This document shows, piece after piece, positions 22,993-35,700 of a stretch of DNA of 64,000 nt. The DNA lies in assembly GCA_025667525.1 (NCBI GenBank), contig CM046876.1, positions 482,008,557 to 482,072,556 on the forward strand. Direction: 5' to 3'. The notes below the pieces were generated by a model, which saw only the letters and a program-made list of their open reading frames with translations, was not told the origin of the DNA and made no database searches. Numbering within the stretch: position 1 is the first letter of the stretch; each line of letters opens with the position of its first letter. The position numbers and the translations under genes are program-made. The stretch is from Glebionis coronaria. Its lineage: Eukaryota; Streptophyta; Magnoliopsida; Asterales; Asteraceae.

Positions 22993-25900
22993 TTAATTCA
23001 TGGGGAAAATGGGGACCTCTTGGACCATTTCAACGGAAATGTCCTCCCCAAAGTAATGTTTAACACGGTGACCATTCACTTTAAAATTTGGACCATCGGG
23101 TTGGGACAACTCAAGAGTTCCATATGGAAACACTTGAGCAATAGTGAATGGACCGGACCATCTCGACTTAAGCTTGCCCGCAAAAAGCTTCAATCTTGAG
23201 TTAAAGAGGAGAACCGGCTCTCCAACTTTGAACTCACGATTCTTGATCTTAGCATCATGCAATTTCTTAGTCTTTTCCTTATATAGCAAAGAATTCTCAT
23301 AGGCATTGGCTCTCAACTCATCCATCTCATTGATTTGATCTTTCCTATGTGAACCGGCTTGGTTTAAATCAAAGTTAGCCCACTTGAGAGCCCAAGATGC
23401 CTTATGTTCTAACTCAAATGGGAGGTGGCACGCTTTTCCATAGACAAGCCTATAAGGAGTACAACCAATTGGTGTCTTAAAAGCCGTCCTAAACGCCCAC
23501 AAAGCATCATCAAGCTTATCCGACCAAGAAGCTCTATGCTCTCCCACCGTTCTCTCTAAAATCCTCTTTAAACCACGATTTGTGACCTCGGTTTGACCAT
23601 TTGTTTGAGGGTGATACGCGGTAGAAAGTCTATGATTCACTCCATATTTCTTTATAACTCTCGTGAATTGATCATTACAAAAGTGCGTACCACGATCACT
23701 TATGATGGCCCGAGGTACACCAAATCTAGCAAACAATTGTTTCAAGAACTTTACAACCACTCTAGCATCATTAGTAGGTAAGGCTTTAGCCTCCACCCAC
23801 TTGGACACATAATCCACCGCCACAAGTATATACTTGTTTCCCTTAGAGGATGGAAAAGGTCCCATGAAATCTATTCCCCATACATCAAATATCTCACACT
23901 CTTGGATAAAATTTTGTGGCATCTCATCACGTTGTGTAATTTTTCCTTGTCTTTGACAAACATCACAATATTTCACCATCTCTTGAGCATCCTTGTAAAT
24001 GGAAGGCCAATAGTAACCCGAATCAAAGACTTTCTTGGCGGTGTAGTTAGGCCCAAAATGTCCACCCGTAGGTCCTTTATGACATGCCTCTAAGATTTTA
24101 AATGCCTCGGGCCCATCTACACACCGTCTAATGATTTGGTCCGCACATTGCCTAAAAAGATATGGATCATCCCAAAAGTAATGCTTAACTTCCTTAAGAA
24201 ACTTTTTCTTTTGTTGGTAAGTAAGACCCTCAATAAGCACATTGCCCACAAGATAGTTTGCAATATCCGCAAACCAAGGTGTGGCATCCTCTTGGGAAGA
24301 GATAGACATGAGCTCCTCTAATGGAAAGGATTCATTGATTTCTTGATGTGGGAAATCTCCTTGAAAAGGATGCTCAAGTCTACTCAAATGATCCGCCGCT
24401 AAATTCTCGGCCCCTTTTTTATCACGAATCTCTATCTTAAACTCTTGAAGCAACAAAACCCATCTCAAAAGCCTAGGCTTAGCATCTTGTTTTGTCATAA
24501 GATACTTGAGAGCGGAATGATCCGTATACACTATGGCCTTGGAAAGCACAAGGTATGGTCTAAACTTCTCAAAAGCATATACTATAGCAAGCAACTCTTT
24601 TTCCGTGGTAGTGTAATGAAGTTGTGCACCGGTCATGGTTTTACTCGCATAGTGTATAGGTTGGAAATGCTTATTAACTCTTTGTCCTAAGACGGCCCCC
24701 ACCGCATAATCACTAGCGTCACACATAAGCTCAAAAGGTAATTCCCAATTTGGAGAAACCAAAACGGGAGCCTTTGTCAATTTTTCCTTAAGTGTCTCAA
24801 AAGATTCTAAACAAGCTTGGTCAAAAATGAAAGGAGCCTCTTTCTCCAAGAGATGAGTCATCGGTCTAGCTATCTTAGAGAAATCTTGTATAAAGCGCCT
24901 ATAAAAACCCGCATGACCTAAGAAACTCCTCACACCTTTAACCGAGGTGGGTGGGGGAAGCTTAGCAATCACATCAATTTTAGCTCGATCAACTTCTAAT
25001 CCCTTATTGGATATCTTGTGTCCTAAAACAATCCCCTCTTTCACCATAAAGTGACATTTCTCCCAATTAAGCACCAAACGTGTTTCCTCACAACGCTTAA
25101 GCATTCTCTCAAGATTGGTGAGACAAGAGCGAAAGGAGTTCCCAAATACGGAAAAGTCATCCATAAAAACCTCCATGGTTTGCTCTATCATGTCATGGAA
25201 AATCGCCATCATGCACCTTTGAAATGTCCCCGGTGCATTACATAGGCCAAAAGGCATCCTCTTGTAAGCAAATGTACCGTATGGACAAGTGAATGTGGTC
25301 TTTTCTTGATCCTTAGGGTCAATGGGTATTTGAAAATAACCCGAAAAGCCATCAAGAAAACAATAGTACTCATTTCCCGCTAAGCGTTCAAGCATTTGAT
25401 CCATAAAGGGAAGCGGGAAATGGTCTTTCCTAGTTGCCTCATTGAGTTTTCTATAATCAATGCAAACTCTCCAACCGGTTACAAGTCTCGTGGGAATAAA
25501 CTCATTGTTCTCATTAGGCACCACGGTGATTCCACCCTTCTTTGGAACACAATGAACCGGGCTAACCCATGGAGAGTCGGAAATGGGGTAAATCATACCC
25601 GCATCTAAGAGTTTAATCACTTCCTTCTTAATAACCTCATGAATTTTTGGGTTAACTCTCCTTTGGTTTTGAATGGCGGGTTTATAATCATCTTCCATAA
25701 GGATTTTGTGAGTACAAAAATGTGGATCAATTCCCCTTATGTCGGATATTTTCCATGCTAAGGCTTTCTTGTGTTTCTTAAGAACTTCAATAAGTTGCTC
25801 CTTCTCACCCTCTTTCAATTCCTTAGCAATAATCACCGGTAATTGGTCTTTTCCTTCTAAGAAAGCATATTCTAAGTGGGATGGAAGTTCCTTAAGTTCA

Positions 25901-26784
25901 ATGGGAGGTGGACTCTCTATGGAAGGTTTTACTATGGAAGGTTCCTCAATGGTAATCTCTTGTGGAATAGGAGAAGGAATAGGGTCCTCATTGAGCAACT
26001 TTTGGATCGTAAGAATATCTTCTTCCCATATAATGGGAGAATCATCATCACCAAGAAAGTTGGACTCAAATTCCTCCAAGAGGAAATCACTCTCTCCAAA
26101 AGGTGTTAAAGAGGGAGCAATTGAGGCCACGGTTTCAACATGTGGAATCTCATCACTAGCATTCTTACAAGCATCATGAAAGTGTTCATTACACACTTCA
26201 TCTAGCACATCCACAATGTTAATAGTTTCACAAGGTCTAGACTCCTTAAGCTCTTTTCTATCACAAACTTTCCCTAACTTAAACACCACTTTCTCATCCT
26301 CTACTCTCATAATTAATTCTCCTTCCGCCACATCTATCAAGGTACGACCCGTTCTCAAAAACGGTCTACCAACAATCAAAGGCACTCTAGGATCCATGTC
26401 ATAATCGACCACTACAAAGTCGGCCGGAAAGGTAAACTTATCCACACCTACAAAAACATCTTCCGCTATACCTACGGGGTGAGCTATGGTTCGGTTGGCT
26501 AGTTCAAGAGTCATCCTAGTGGGAGTGAGCTCGGGAAGAGATAGTTGTTTCCAAACCGATAAAGGCATGAGATTTATGCTCGCCCCTAAATCCGCCAAAG
26601 CCATGCAATTTTCAACACCGGGAAAACTACAAGGTATCAAGAAGCGCCCCGGATCTCCAAGTTTTGTTGGTAAGGTTTTAAGTAACACCGCGGAACAATT
26701 TTCATTAAGTGATGTGTTGGGCAAATCAACCAATTTTTCTTTGTTTGAGAGCAAATCCTTGAACATCTTAGCAAACTTTGGCAT
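22993..26784 (-). CDS. Athila pol: protease, RT, RNase H, integrase
   Basis: A 1263-residue open frame from ATG at 26784. Protease active site LADLGAS is at about residues 63-69; RT at about 390-560 with [27 protein letters not shown] and catalytic FMDD at 540-543. RNase H follows with D689 (CDAS), E730 (TEKELLAI) and D754 (YTDHSALK). Integrase has the H2C2 site (H902, H909, C940, C943) and the catalytic triad D972, D1030, E1066 (GIDFMGP, SDRGTHF, NGQTEV). The end is a basic C-terminal domain ([13 protein letters not shown]) finishing VPIFPMN. All catalytic residues are present and the frame is unbroken. The ATG is internal to the family's polyprotein: the upstream coding part is in the gag frame because of a 1-nt deletion near 26826. 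Overlapping plus-strand ORFs are shadows. Confidence 0.93.
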   Translation of the reverse strand: MPKFAKMFKDLLSNKEKLVDLPNTSLNENCSAVLLKTLPTKLGDPGRFLIPCSFPGVENCMALADLGASINLMPLSVWKQLSLPELTPTRMTLELANRTIAHPVGIAEDVFVGVDKFTFPADFVVVDYDMDPRVPLIVGRPFLRTGRTLIDVAEGELIMRVEDEKVVFKLGKVCDRKELKESRPCETINIVDVLDEVCNEHFHDACKNASDEIPHVETVASIAPSLTPFGESDFLLEEFESNFLGDDDSPIIWEEDILTIQKLLNEDPIPSPIPQEITIEEPSIVKPSIESPPPIELKELPSHLEYAFLEGKDQLPVIIAKELKEGEKEQLIEVLKKHKKALAWKISDIRGIDPHFCTHKILMEDDYKPAIQNQRRVNPKIHEVIKKEVIKLLDAGMIYPISDSPWVSPVHCVPKKGGITVVPNENNEFIPTRLVTGWRVCIDYRKLNEATRKDHFPLPFMDQMLERLAGNEYYCFLDGFSGYFQIPIDPKDQEKTTFTCPYGTFAYKRMPFGLCNAPGTFQRCMMAIFHDMIEQTMEVFMDDFSVFGNSFRSCLTNLERMLKRCEETRLVLNWEKCHFMVKEGIVLGHKISNKGLEVDRAKIDVIAKLPPPTSVKGVRSFLGHAGFYRRFIQDFSKIARPMTHLLEKEAPFIFDQACLESFETLKEKLTKAPVLVSPNWELPFELMCDASDYAVGAVLGQRVNKHFQPIHYASKTMTGAQLHYTTTEKELLAIVYAFEKFRPYLVLSKAIVYTDHSALKYLMTKQDAKPRLLRWVLLLQEFKIEIRDKKGAENLAADHLSRLEHPFQGDFPHQEINESFPLEELMSISSQEDATPWFADIANYLVGNVLIEGLTYQQKKKFLKEVKHYFWDDPYLFRQCADQIIRRCVDGPEAFKILEACHKGPTGGHFGPNYTAKKVFDSGYYWPSIYKDAQEMVKYCDVCQRQGKITQRDEMPQNFIQECEIFDVWGIDFMGPFPSSKGNKYILVAVDYVSKWVEAKALPTNDARVVVKFLKQLFARFGVPRAIISDRGTHFCNDQFTRVIKKYGVNHRLSTAYHPQTNGQTEVTNRGLKRILERTVGEHRASWSDKLDDALWAFRTAFKTPIGCTPYRLVYGKACHLPFELEHKASWALKWANFDLNQAGSHRKDQINEMDELRANAYENSLLYKEKTKKLHDAKIKNREFKVGEPVLLFNSRLKLFAGKLKSRWSGPFTIAQVFPYGTLELSQPDGPNFKVNGHRVKHYFGEDISVEMVQEVPIFPMN

Positions 26785-28676
26785 ATAAGCAAGAGCTTCC
26801 GCAAAGGATATGTTGATATTGAGTTGTTGAACATCCTTAAGAAATTGGAGACTTGTATGTCATCTTTGTTCTTTAACTTGTCCTTTTTCAACCTTGAAGG
26901 GTATGGAAGAGTAGGTTTTGGTGTAGGTGGAATAGGTGTTGTGGTGGAAGATTTGTCTTTGTTAGCCTCTTCATTGGGAAGTGTGGAAGGTAAAGGAGAA
27001 GTATGAGGTAGTTGAGAAGGTGTGTTTGAGTGAATAGGAGCACTTTGAGGAGGTGGAGTAGAAGTAGAAGGCTTATCACAAGTAGGAGCACAAGTGGGTT
27101 GAACAATAGTAGGTGTAGGAGGTGAAGGATCCTTTGTTGTTGTACCACTCCTTGTTGTAATAGCATTGACATTAGCCCTAGGGTTTGTTTGTGTGTTGGA
27201 AGGTAAAGCCCCTTGTGGTCTTTGATTTACCGCCATTAAAAGCTTATTGAATTGGTCATTCATTTTCTTGTCGATAGCTTGGAATTTCCTTTCATTCTCT
27301 TGATTCATCTTTTGCAAAAGATCCATTGTGTTTAACTCTTGTGGCACATAACCTTGAAAACCTTGAGGTTGGAAAGGTAAAGGTTGGGAGTTAAATCCTT
27401 GATTTGGTGGATAAAAGGTACTTGCTTGAGGTTGAAATTGATTGGGTGCCTTGTAGTTATTTCCTTGGTATGGTTGTCTTTGCCCTTGATTCCTTGCTAA
27501 AATTTGAGGAGGATTTTGTGGAATTTGGGTGGGTGGTTGGGGTGGGAAGCCGGGTGGAGTAAGGTAATTTTGGGATTTGTAAGAAAGGTTATTTGGATTG
27601 ATGTTAGGCTTGAAGTGTTCACGATGTTCCTCTTGGTAAGCATAGCATTCCCCTTGATACCCTTGCACCTTGTCACATTGTTCATAAGAGTGGGGGCCTC
27701 CACAAGTAACACAAGAAATGGTGATGGCATTCACATTATTTGAGGAATTGTTCAATGTCATGCTCTTAAAATCTTGAATCATGCCTTGAGTCATTTCTTG
27801 TCCTTGTTTGACTGTTTGAAGGATCTCTTGAAGAATTTGGAGTTCACAAGGGGTTTGAGAAGTGTTTTGGATCACATGAACTCTTTCTTCAAATGGATCG
27901 TTTGTTTGAACCATTGCCTTAGTCTCAATAATGTTCAAAGCCTCATGGTATGTCTTGAAAAGAATACTCCCTCCCGCGGAAGCATTTAGTGAATCTTGGT
28001 GGTGAGGTTTAAGGCCATTATAGAAGGTATTGATTTGGCCTAGATCATCCATTCCATGGTTAGGGCATCGCCTCAACAACTCACTATACTCTTCCCAAGC
28101 ATCTCCAAAGGATTGACTAGGTTTTTGTGTAAAGCCCATAATCAAATTCCTCAAAGCCATAGTCTTTTGTGGAGGAAAGAATTTGTTCAAAAACTTAGTG
28201 GTAAAATCATCCCATGTGGTGATACTATCGGGTGGTTGGGTGTCTAACCAATGCTTAGCACTCCCATCTAAGGAAAATGACACTAACATCAATCTAATGA
28301 CCTCATGTGGAACCCCATTATGCTTAATGGTATTGCAAAGTGAAAGGAATCTCTTAAGGTGAGCATGGGGATCCTCATTTTGTTTTCCAAAGAAAGGTGA
28401 TGAAGAAACCATGTTGATCATGGATGTATGTAACTCAAATGTGTTAGCGGGAAAGTCGGGAATCTTAATGGCACTAGCATATCCATGAATGTTAGATTGC
28501 ATACGTTCATACAAAGTACGATTATCAATAGCCATGGCTTCTTGTGGTGGTGACAAAGCACGATTCTCGTGATCGGCTTGGTGAACGGTGGTGGTCTTAC
28601 TCTTTCTCTTTTTCTTCCTTTTCGGAGGAAGAGGTTGTACACCAATCGGTATTTGTGCACGCCCGCGAGTGAGCAT
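26637..28676 (-). CDS. Athila gag, ending out of frame after a 1-nt frameshift
   Basis: ATG at 28676 ([14 protein letters not shown]); an upstream in-frame TTG is less likely as a start. A basic N-terminus (KRKKKRKSK) leads to the retrotransposon gag domain ([52 protein letters not shown]). A degenerate zinc finger follows ([13 protein letters not shown]), then a Gln/Pro-rich linker with repeats of NQFQPQ type. Authentic sequence ends near 26826, where the other Athila copy in this window reads on in frame into MPKFAKMF. Here a base is missing in a lysine codon, so the last ~60 residues of this ORF are out of frame. Capsid function is inferred from the family. Confidence 0.88.
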   Translation of the reverse strand: MLTRGRAQIPIGVQPLPPKRKKKRKSKTTTVHQADHENRALSPPQEAMAIDNRTLYERMQSNIHGYASAIKIPDFPANTFELHTSMINMVSSSPFFGKQNEDPHAHLKRFLSLCNTIKHNGVPHEVIRLMLVSFSLDGSAKHWLDTQPPDSITTWDDFTTKFLNKFFPPQKTMALRNLIMGFTQKPSQSFGDAWEEYSELLRRCPNHGMDDLGQINTFYNGLKPHHQDSLNASAGGSILFKTYHEALNIIETKAMVQTNDPFEERVHVIQNTSQTPCELQILQEILQTVKQGQEMTQGMIQDFKSMTLNNSSNNVNAITISCVTCGGPHSYEQCDKVQGYQGECYAYQEEHREHFKPNINPNNLSYKSQNYLTPPGFPPQPPTQIPQNPPQILARNQGQRQPYQGNNYKAPNQFQPQASTFYPPNQGFNSQPLPFQPQGFQGYVPQELNTMDLLQKMNQENERKFQAIDKKMNDQFNKLLMAVNQRPQGALPSNTQTNPRANVNAITTRSGTTTKDPSPPTPTIVQPTCAPTCDKPSTSTPPPQSAPIHSNTPSQLPHTSPLPSTLPNEEANKDKSSTTTPIPPTPKPTLPYPSRLKKDKLKNKDDIQVSNFLRMFNNSISTYPLRKLLLICQSLLRCSRICSQTKKNWLICPTHHLMKIVPRCYLKPYQQNLEIRGAS

Positions 28677-29432
28677 GCAACTCAATACGAGGAATGAGAG
28701 AGAAGCTCTCGTGTGACTTTGAAGAGAAATGGATTATCTTCTTCGAGTTTCAATATTAAATATCCACAAGAAAATAACAATATATGTAATACTACTTTGG
28801 GTGCAAGACCCTCAATGAAGCCTTCCTTCTTAGAATACTCCCAAGTGAACGGGGGGTTAGGTGGCGCGAAGCACTTAAGTACCTATTGACCCTTAGATGG
28901 CATTTTATAGCACATCGCCTTTCTATTCACTTAAATGTTCGTATTCTTCGAATTGTTGCTTATTGAGATTATTTATCTATTCTTGCTTTATTTTGTTTGA
29001 TCGATACGCGTGTCAAGGACCGGAACGCCCCTCAACACGGTGTATTGCCTCGGCAATACTTATGGAAGATATGTAAATTGATTGTTCTTATACGTATACG
29101 TATTTACTTATAACAATATATGGAAAATATTTTTGTATTTATGAGTTTTTTAAAGGAAAATACTATATGTACATAAAAACCGAGAGAATCAAATAATATA
29201 TATTTTTGGGTGCAATCTCTTAGGAAAAAGATTGCTTTTTGGATTTTTTAATTTTTTTGGTCAATTCTTTAGGAAAAGAATTGTTTTGTTAATTTTTAAG
29301 TTTTTATATATTTTTATATTTTTGATTTTTTATTTGTTTTTGATTTATGATACGTAAAAATAACGTTCACCAAATGAACGGATCCCAAAATCCAATGAAA
29401 ACCGTCAATCGATAGTCTCTCGTGTAGTCAAA
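28677..29432 (-). other. 5' leader of the young Athila
   Basis: About 755 bp between primer site and gag, AT-rich, with no ORF of note. It presumably holds the packaging signal and leader. Confidence 0.6.
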
Positions 29433-29450
29433 GAACCGGCAGCGGCGCCA
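29433..29450 (-). other. Primer binding site, tRNA-Asp type
   Basis: TGGCGCCGCTGCCGGTTC on the minus strand, 2 nt inside the 5' LTR end. TGGCGCCGTTGCC-type sites are the known Athila primer site. Confidence 0.85.
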
Positions 29451-29452
29451 TT

Positions 29453-32400
29453 TGAAATGTGTATAATGCAAGTTCGTTTTCTCAGTTCTTAACCAATAGA
29501 AAGTCCAATCAATATCAGATTTATTATTGTTCTTGGTTGTTCAAGCTTGCTTGGTAATCTATTGCTAATTCAAACAACACTAATTAAAAATGAAAAATAT
29601 AAAACTACTTATACGTAAAACAAGTTGCAAATACCAAATTTTATTCAAGTAAAAGTCTAAAATGCAAAATATAAAACTAAGAGGACTGAAAATGTAAATT
29701 CTATGAAATGTAAATGCTTGAAATGTAAGTTCTATCAACTATAGGGACTAAAAATGTAAAACAGTTAACTATAAGGACCAAACTTGTAAAACTGATAACA
29801 AACTAACCAAATAGTAACAAACTAACAAACTTGATAACTGAAATTTAACAAACTTCAAAGTCCAGGGACTAACTCTATGCAAACCCTAAAAACTTGGAAG
29901 TTTAGCCAAGTTTACCAAACTGAATGAAATGAAGGGACTAAAGTGCAATTAAACTAAAGTTTTAACTAAAAACGGGACAAAGGGAAGAATAAGCTCGTTT
30001 GAGCTTATTATTCAACCAAATAAGCTGAAACCACTTGCAAAACTCTTCTAATTCAATTTAAGCAACGTGTGTTCAAAGATTTAAGCTAAAAGTCAGAAAT
30101 AAGCAAATGAGTGCTTATTGATAAGCACAAAATAAGCTACAGCTTATTCCAAACAGTCACAACTTGATTTTTGTGATTAAACTGATTAAGCACTTGATTT
30201 AAAGAAGGGGAAATCAAACTAGAACCATTTTCATCCAGTAATAAATGAGAAATCTGAAATAAGCTCTTTTGAGCTTATGTTGACCAAGTTTGACCAACTT
30301 TTTGCAAAAAGCTCAAAATTTCAAAACTTAATATTCAACACTTTCTAAATGGATTTGTGAAAGAAAACAACAACTTTTGTGAAGTAGATTAAGAGAACCA
30401 AGAAATCAGTAGGCACTTTACATCAGAGAATGACAAATGCTCAGTTATTGACCAATAAGCTATTTTCTAGCTTAATTCCTAAAACTGTAGATTTTCCTTT
30501 TTAGAAACTGAAAGTTTATGATGTAAGCTAGAACTAGAAACAAGTTTGAGCAAATTTCATCAAGTAATGAAAGAGAATTCAGCAATTTAAAGTAACAAGT
30601 TTACCAAACTAAAGCTGAAATAAGAATGACCCAAACTTTTTGTTAGCCAATTGCCTGTTTGACTATTATTTTGACTTGCAAATGACTTAGAACTACTTGT
30701 TAACACCTAATGACTAGAAATGAACTCTAAAACACAAAATATCAACACTTGAAATCTACTTTTAAGCTTCTACCAAACACTCCTTAATCTGTTATGAAAA
30801 AGATTTTACAAAGACTTATTGAGCTTTGGTTTGAACTGATTAAAAAGCTTTAGCAAACTAATTTCAATGGACAAAATGAAGTGTTTAAAAGCTGTAAACA
30901 AACAACAATCAAGGCTAGAACTGAAAGTAAGCTATGAGGCTAACAAGTAACTGAATGTATGCAGAAACTACAAATCAGATCACAAGAATGCAAGAACTGA
31001 ACTTCTATCACTTAGATCTCTATCAAACAACAGCAACTAACAAATATATCATATAGCCATCAAGATTAAACTAGAGAATTGAGCATGCAATTGACTGATT
31101 TAGAGGAACAAAAATCAAGAGCTATAGAACCTAATGAAGAGATCCTTTGGGAAGAAGAGGAGCGCTGAGCTCTCTTGCACTAGTGATACCACCACCTATC
31201 ACTAGTAATCAACTAAAATCATTCAACAATCAACTGCAATTCATCTGGAATCAACATTCTGCTACAAATCTTCAAGAACAATGGAAAAACTTGAATTCTG
31301 ATCAAACAGCTTCTAAACTTCACCAATGTTAGCTATGATCAATGGTTGATCATAACAAACATCAAACAGCAACAAGTATATCCAATAGCAACAAGAATCA
31401 ACAGGAATTTGAAGAACAGAATTTGGCGGGAAAAGGAAATTTGAAATTTATTGAGTGAAATCAGTTACAAAAGTGGTTACAAGCTACTAACTAACTAACT
31501 GACTCAAGAGTTTGTCAGACTCTTGAGTAGTTAGGGGAAAAGTGAGGGAAAAATGGAAAGGAAAGATTTAACTATGTGTTTTACAAAATTAAGCTACAAT
31601 GAGAAATGAGGTACAAGCTATCTATTTATAGGCAAGAATTGAGAGTTTGTTGGAGTTGTGACGTGTCAGAACCAATAACAACTTGCCACGTGGAAAAATT
31701 CTGCATTTGCTCTTTGAAGGTGATGAACTAATTTGGGTGTTTTTGATTGAGTGAATGATTTGTTAATTGGATTGCACCATTGAATTCCTCTCTTCAAAAC
31801 GAGCAAGTTTGGTGTTTTGATCTTCTCATGAAACGGCTTCAATCAAAAACCCGATCCTGGAAATATTTCTTGTTAAAGAAGATGACACGTGTCATTCCCT
31901 GGTTGGCTTAAAACAAGTCACACGGATTGAAACTGTTGAGATATGATATTAAATGTGGCGGCAGTTAATGGGAAATTAATGCTTGATCCGTGTTTATTAT
32001 TTCCTTGCTTCTGATTGGTTTAGAGCTAAAGCACATGGATCATGTCTTGTAATATTTTCCAAACTTGGCAAAACAAGCCCCTTGACTTGGCAGATTCTTG
32101 TTTCAAGCTAGTATCTTCATTCCTTTGACATTTTTGGTCCTCTAACTTCCATAATTTGTACAAAATGGTCCTTTGACTGAGTTGACTTGATAGTTTGACC
32201 AGGTTTGACTTGAATCTTGACTTTTCATTATTTGCACTTCTAGTCCTTCAACTTTCACAACTTGTCAAGATAGGTCCTTGAACTTCAAAGTCTTGTCACT
32301 TTTGATCCTCTTTTGTCTTTTTCATCCATTTGAGCTTGGTTTTTCCTTGTTTGCTTGAAATTGTATCCTTTTACCTACATAAGATCACACAAACACAACA

Positions 32401-32497
32401 TACCACATAACACTGCTTTTCACAAGATAAATGGGTATTTTGCTTCATGTTTTAGGGTTATTTGTTGATAAAAGGATATGAGTTTAAGCTCATATCA
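29453..32497 (-). repeat. 5' LTR of the young Athila
   Basis: Nearly identical to 17976-21018. It includes a TATA box at 31623-31630 and a palindromic G-box at 31883-31894, and starts (minus) TGATATGAG at 32497. Confidence 0.95.
31623..31630 (-). promoter_or_regulatory. TATA box of the genomic promoter
   Basis: TATAAATA on the minus strand, about 870 bp into the LTR, with a 12-bp palindromic G-box about 260 bp upstream (31883-31894). Confidence 0.6.
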
Positions 32498-32502
32498 ATT
32501 GG
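32498..32502. repeat. Target site duplication ATTGG (right)
   Basis: ATTGG directly after the LTR terminus CATATCA, matching 17971-17975. Confidence 0.9.
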
Positions 32503-32764
32503 GTAAATGATAAAATGAGATAAATACGATGGAAAAAGATGAAGTTTTGTGATTTGATAAGTAAAGAACTGAGGCGGTTTAGGAACACTCGTTTTAGCAA
32601 AAACAGAAAAAAGAAATGATATATATGGATGGGTGATAATACTTGTTTTTCATAATAATAAAATAATGTGTTTAATTATAATAATAACAATAATAATAAT
32701 TATAACAATAATTTTTTTAATAATAAATTATTATTATTAATTTTTTTAAATAATATTAAAATTA
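32503..32764. other. AT-rich spacer with ATT/AAT repeats
   Basis: Continuation of the target sequence of the young Athila, ending in imperfect trinucleotide repeats of A and T from about 32655. No coding signal. Confidence 0.6.
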
Positions 32765-32773
32765 TTATTATTA

Positions 32774-33903
32774 GGAAAAATCACAAAAATACCCAATTTT
32801 TTAACCTTTCTTCATAAAATACCCATTTTTTTCATCAAAAAACCAAAATACCCAAAAAATCGCAAAAATGAACAATCTTGTGAAATAGATAAAAAAATCG
32901 AAAATTTTAGATATTTTAGATAAAAATATCGAAACTTCACGATATTTTAATCTGAAATTTCGAAAATTTTCGATTTTGTCTGTCTGTGTTTTCTGTCCGA
33001 GATACCGCTCCATTGTGTTTTCCGATATTGGACAACACTGTGGTCGTCCTCTAACAGTATCTTGGACAACACATAAAGGCTGGGGATATATCGGGCAACA
33101 CACACAAAGTTAGTGATGTGCTGATTTTCATTGAGCTTATTATCTGCTTATTGGATTACTGGAGTATTGTGTTTTTTGCTTTTTATTGACTCCCCACAAA
33201 TCACTGGTTGTGGGGGTGCCCTCGGTTTCCAAGGAAACCACCAAACGAAGAAAAAAAATGGCATATTTTTGTATAAGAACTTACAAATATTTGTTATAGT
33301 CATTTGTAAAAGTATTTTTCAAAAAAAAATTGTAAAAGTATATTGAGAAAATCGTGTGCTTGACTTTTGGTTGACTATTGGTTACATTTAATTGATAATA
33401 TGTATCTTCAAACTCAAGTGGACCTAATATTTACCTATGCAACTGTATGATTGCATTTTTATGGTTTGAAAACTAAAACTGAACTGGGTTAAAGATCGTA
33501 TAAGAAATGTTTATTATGAAAGCTTGATAGTTTTTATTAGTTGCTTAAATGGTTATTCATATTAGAATCTTGCTAGTTTTTTAAAAAATATCAAAAAAAT
33601 TTCGATTTTTGATTTTTGAAAAATATCAAAAAATTTAGATTTTCTCAAGAAAAATCGAAAATTATAGATATTTCTTCAAAATATCTAAAATTTTGGATTT
33701 TTTAAAAATCAAAAAATTTAGATTTTTTCAATAAAAATCGAAAATTATAGATATTATTTCAAAATATCTAAAATTTTCGATTTTTTATCTGTTTTGCAAG
33801 ATTGTTCATTTTTGCGATTTTTTGGGTATTTTGGCTTTTTGATGAAAAAAATGGGTACTTTGTGTAAAAGGGTTGAAAAATTGGGTATTTTTGTGATTTT
33901 CCC
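32774..33903. mobile_element. Mutator-type non-autonomous TIR element, 9-bp TSD
   Basis: Ends GGAAAAATCACAAAAATACC and (inverse of right end) GGGAAAATCACAAAAATACC form long terminal inverted repeats of over 150 bp. A 9-bp direct repeat TTATTATTA flanks it (32765-32773, 33904-33912). Long TIRs with a 9-bp TSD are the signature of MULEs. The TSD lies in an ATT repeat, so it is weaker evidence than usual. Subterminal sequence is made of diverged, inverted TCGAAAATT/TTAGATATTTT units. No transposase ORF. Confidence 0.7.
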
Positions 33904-33912
33904 TTATTATTA

Positions 33913-34410
33913 TTAATTTTTTTAAAATAGTAATGTATTAGTAATAATAATATTAATATTATTACTATTATTATTATTATTTTTAAGAAAAATGATTGTT
34001 ATGCCTAACTAGTGAACCTACATATATGTCTAATGATATGATTGGTTAATTTCAAAATATGATTGGTGGAAATTAGGAGAGAGAAAATGCATAATAAAAA
34101 TGTACAAGTGAATAATGCATTAGGCATGTTTTTAGGCTTGTGTTTTAGGCATAAATATTTTTAATTATTATCATTATTATTATTATTTTAATTATTATTA
34201 TTATAAGTGAAAGGTTATTTTAGTCATTCTATGTAATGAGACAAAGGTATTTTAGTCATTTTATCGATATTAACTAGTCAAATGTTAGTCAACTAACGTT
34301 TAGGACCAAAGTGTTACGGGTCGAGTGAAATAGGACAAGATCATGATCAGATACTTTTCAAATGTTGGGACCAAAACCCTTATACCCGTCAAACCATGAG
34401 GACCAAAACA
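33913..34410. other. AT-rich spacer with possible small MITE
   Basis: ATT repeats, then a 156-bp segment (33999-34154) bounded by TTATGCCTAA and its exact inverse TTAGGCATAA, which could be a MITE although no clear TSD was found. More ATT repeats follow up to about 34200, then unremarkable sequence. Confidence 0.4.
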
Positions 34411-34509
34411 ATACCATAAATAAATACAAACGATCTAATTATTACCATAGATAAAATCAAAGCGTGTCTCACAAGGCAAGATGAAAACCCGCGTTAATCC
34501 CATTTGATC

Positions 34510-34563
34510 AACGGCCCATATTAAAAACTCAAACAAATTCCACCGACATAAGTAGCTATATAA
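34510..34563 (+). promoter_or_regulatory. Candidate core promoter of cyclin copy A
   Basis: AACGG (34510-34514), the core of the M-phase-specific activator element found in B-type cyclin promoters, is followed by GGCCCA and then TATATAA at 34557-34563, 76 bp before the ATG. Copy B has the same arrangement at 50117-50170. Function is inference; a 5-bp core can occur by chance. Confidence 0.4.
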
Positions 34564-34638
34564 CACTTGATCGGTCTACATTCCAAAAATCAAAATCCTA
34601 TCAATTAGTCTCTGATATTTCCATTACTGAATTTAGCA

Positions 34639-35700
34639 ATGTATCGGTGGTGTTGTATTAATTTTCAACGTCAAGAAGAAGATATTATTAAGGCATTTGC
34701 TGTTGATAATCGACATCAGCAGATTATTGCAAACTCCCGCGTTGCCAAGAAACCAATTACTACGGCAGAATCTGTGGCAAACCTGCCAAAACATATTATA
34801 ACCAAAAAGCAGCAGCCTTGGAAGACACTATCCTCAATTCTTAGTGCGCTTACCAAGGCTGCTTGCGGCATCGCTACTACGAAACCAAAGGATCCTGTCA
34901 TCGTCAATATTGATGAGTTTGACAAGAACAATGAGCTTGCTGAGGTTGAATACGTTGAGGATATATACACGTTCTACAAGCTTTCTGAGAACGAACAAGG
35001 ACGTTTGAGGGATTACATGGATTCCCAACCTGATATCAATGCTAGAATGCGAACTTTGTTGCTTCATTGGCTGATAAAAGTTCACAGTAAGTACGGCTTG
35101 ATGCCAGAGACTCTTTATCGCTCTATCAATATTGTTGATAGATATTTGTCGCTCACAACTGTGGCTTGCACTGACCTTCTATTGATTGGCACTAGTGCCT
35201 TGCTTATATCTTCCAAGTATGAGGAAATATCGCCACCCAGTGTTACTGATATGATTGATTTATCGAACAGTGCATACTCCAGAGAGTAGATTCTTGCTAT
35301 GGAAAAGGCTATTCTTAGTCGTTTAGGTTGGTATCTGACTGTTCCAACACCATATGAGTTTGCCGTTCGGTACACTAAAGCTTCACTACCGTTCGACAAA
35401 CAGATGGAAGATATGGTTATTTTCTTCACTGAGCTCGTTCTGATAGACTATTGGGATACCACAAGGAATAACCCTTCAGAGCTTGCTGCTTCGGCTGTGT
35501 ATGCTGCTAGGTGCACACTAAATAAGACACCTACATGGACTGAAACACTCAAACATTACACCGGATATTGTGAAGATGAACTAAGGGATTGTGCAAAGAC
35601 TTTGGTGCACTTTCATACTTGTAAAAGCAAGTTGAAAGCGGTGTACAGGAAGTATGAAAATGCGGCTCTTTCCCCTCCCGCGACGAGTCTGTTGGTATAG
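34639..35700 (+). pseudogene. Intronless B-type cyclin, copy A, one premature TAG
   Basis: A single frame of 353 codons with one stop, TAG at 35287-35289, where copy B has CAG (Gln). The N-terminus is short and lacks the destruction box. The cyclin N-box reads MRTLLLHWLIKVHSKYGLMPETLYRSI..., ending in ISSKYEEISPPSV. The C-box has MEKAILSRLGWYLTVPTPYEF, ASAVYAARCTLN and CAKTLVHFH, and the end is the normal B-cyclin tail (LKAVYRKY ... SLLV). Plant CYCB genes are normally rich in introns; none is present here, which points to a retroposed copy. A functional product would bind a CDK, but the stop falls between the two cyclin boxes. Nothing indicates that a C-terminal product restarted after the stop would be active. 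Confidence 0.88.

Larger units (their letters stand above)
17976..32497 (-). mobile_element. Complete young Athila retrotransposon (14.5 kb), TSD ATTGG
   Basis: Two direct LTRs (3043 and 3045 bp), primer site, gag, pol and polypurine tract are all present in order on the minus strand, and ATTGG flanks the element on both sides (17971-17975, 32498-32502). By eye the LTRs differ by about eight substitutions and one 2-nt indel, roughly 0.3%, so the insertion is recent. Gag and pol lie in different frames because of one missing base near 26826. No env ORF exists in the 2 kb after pol. The tRNA-Asp primer site and the [11 protein letters not shown] block are Athila hallmarks. Confidence 0.95.

Noticed and set aside
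23593..28247. Many plus-strand ORFs of 60-146 codons over the young Athila
   Set aside because: All are shadows of the minus-strand gag and pol frames.
19668..31332. Identical 61-codon ORFs at 19668 and 31147
   Set aside because: Duplicated only because they lie in the two LTRs of one element; nothing supports coding.
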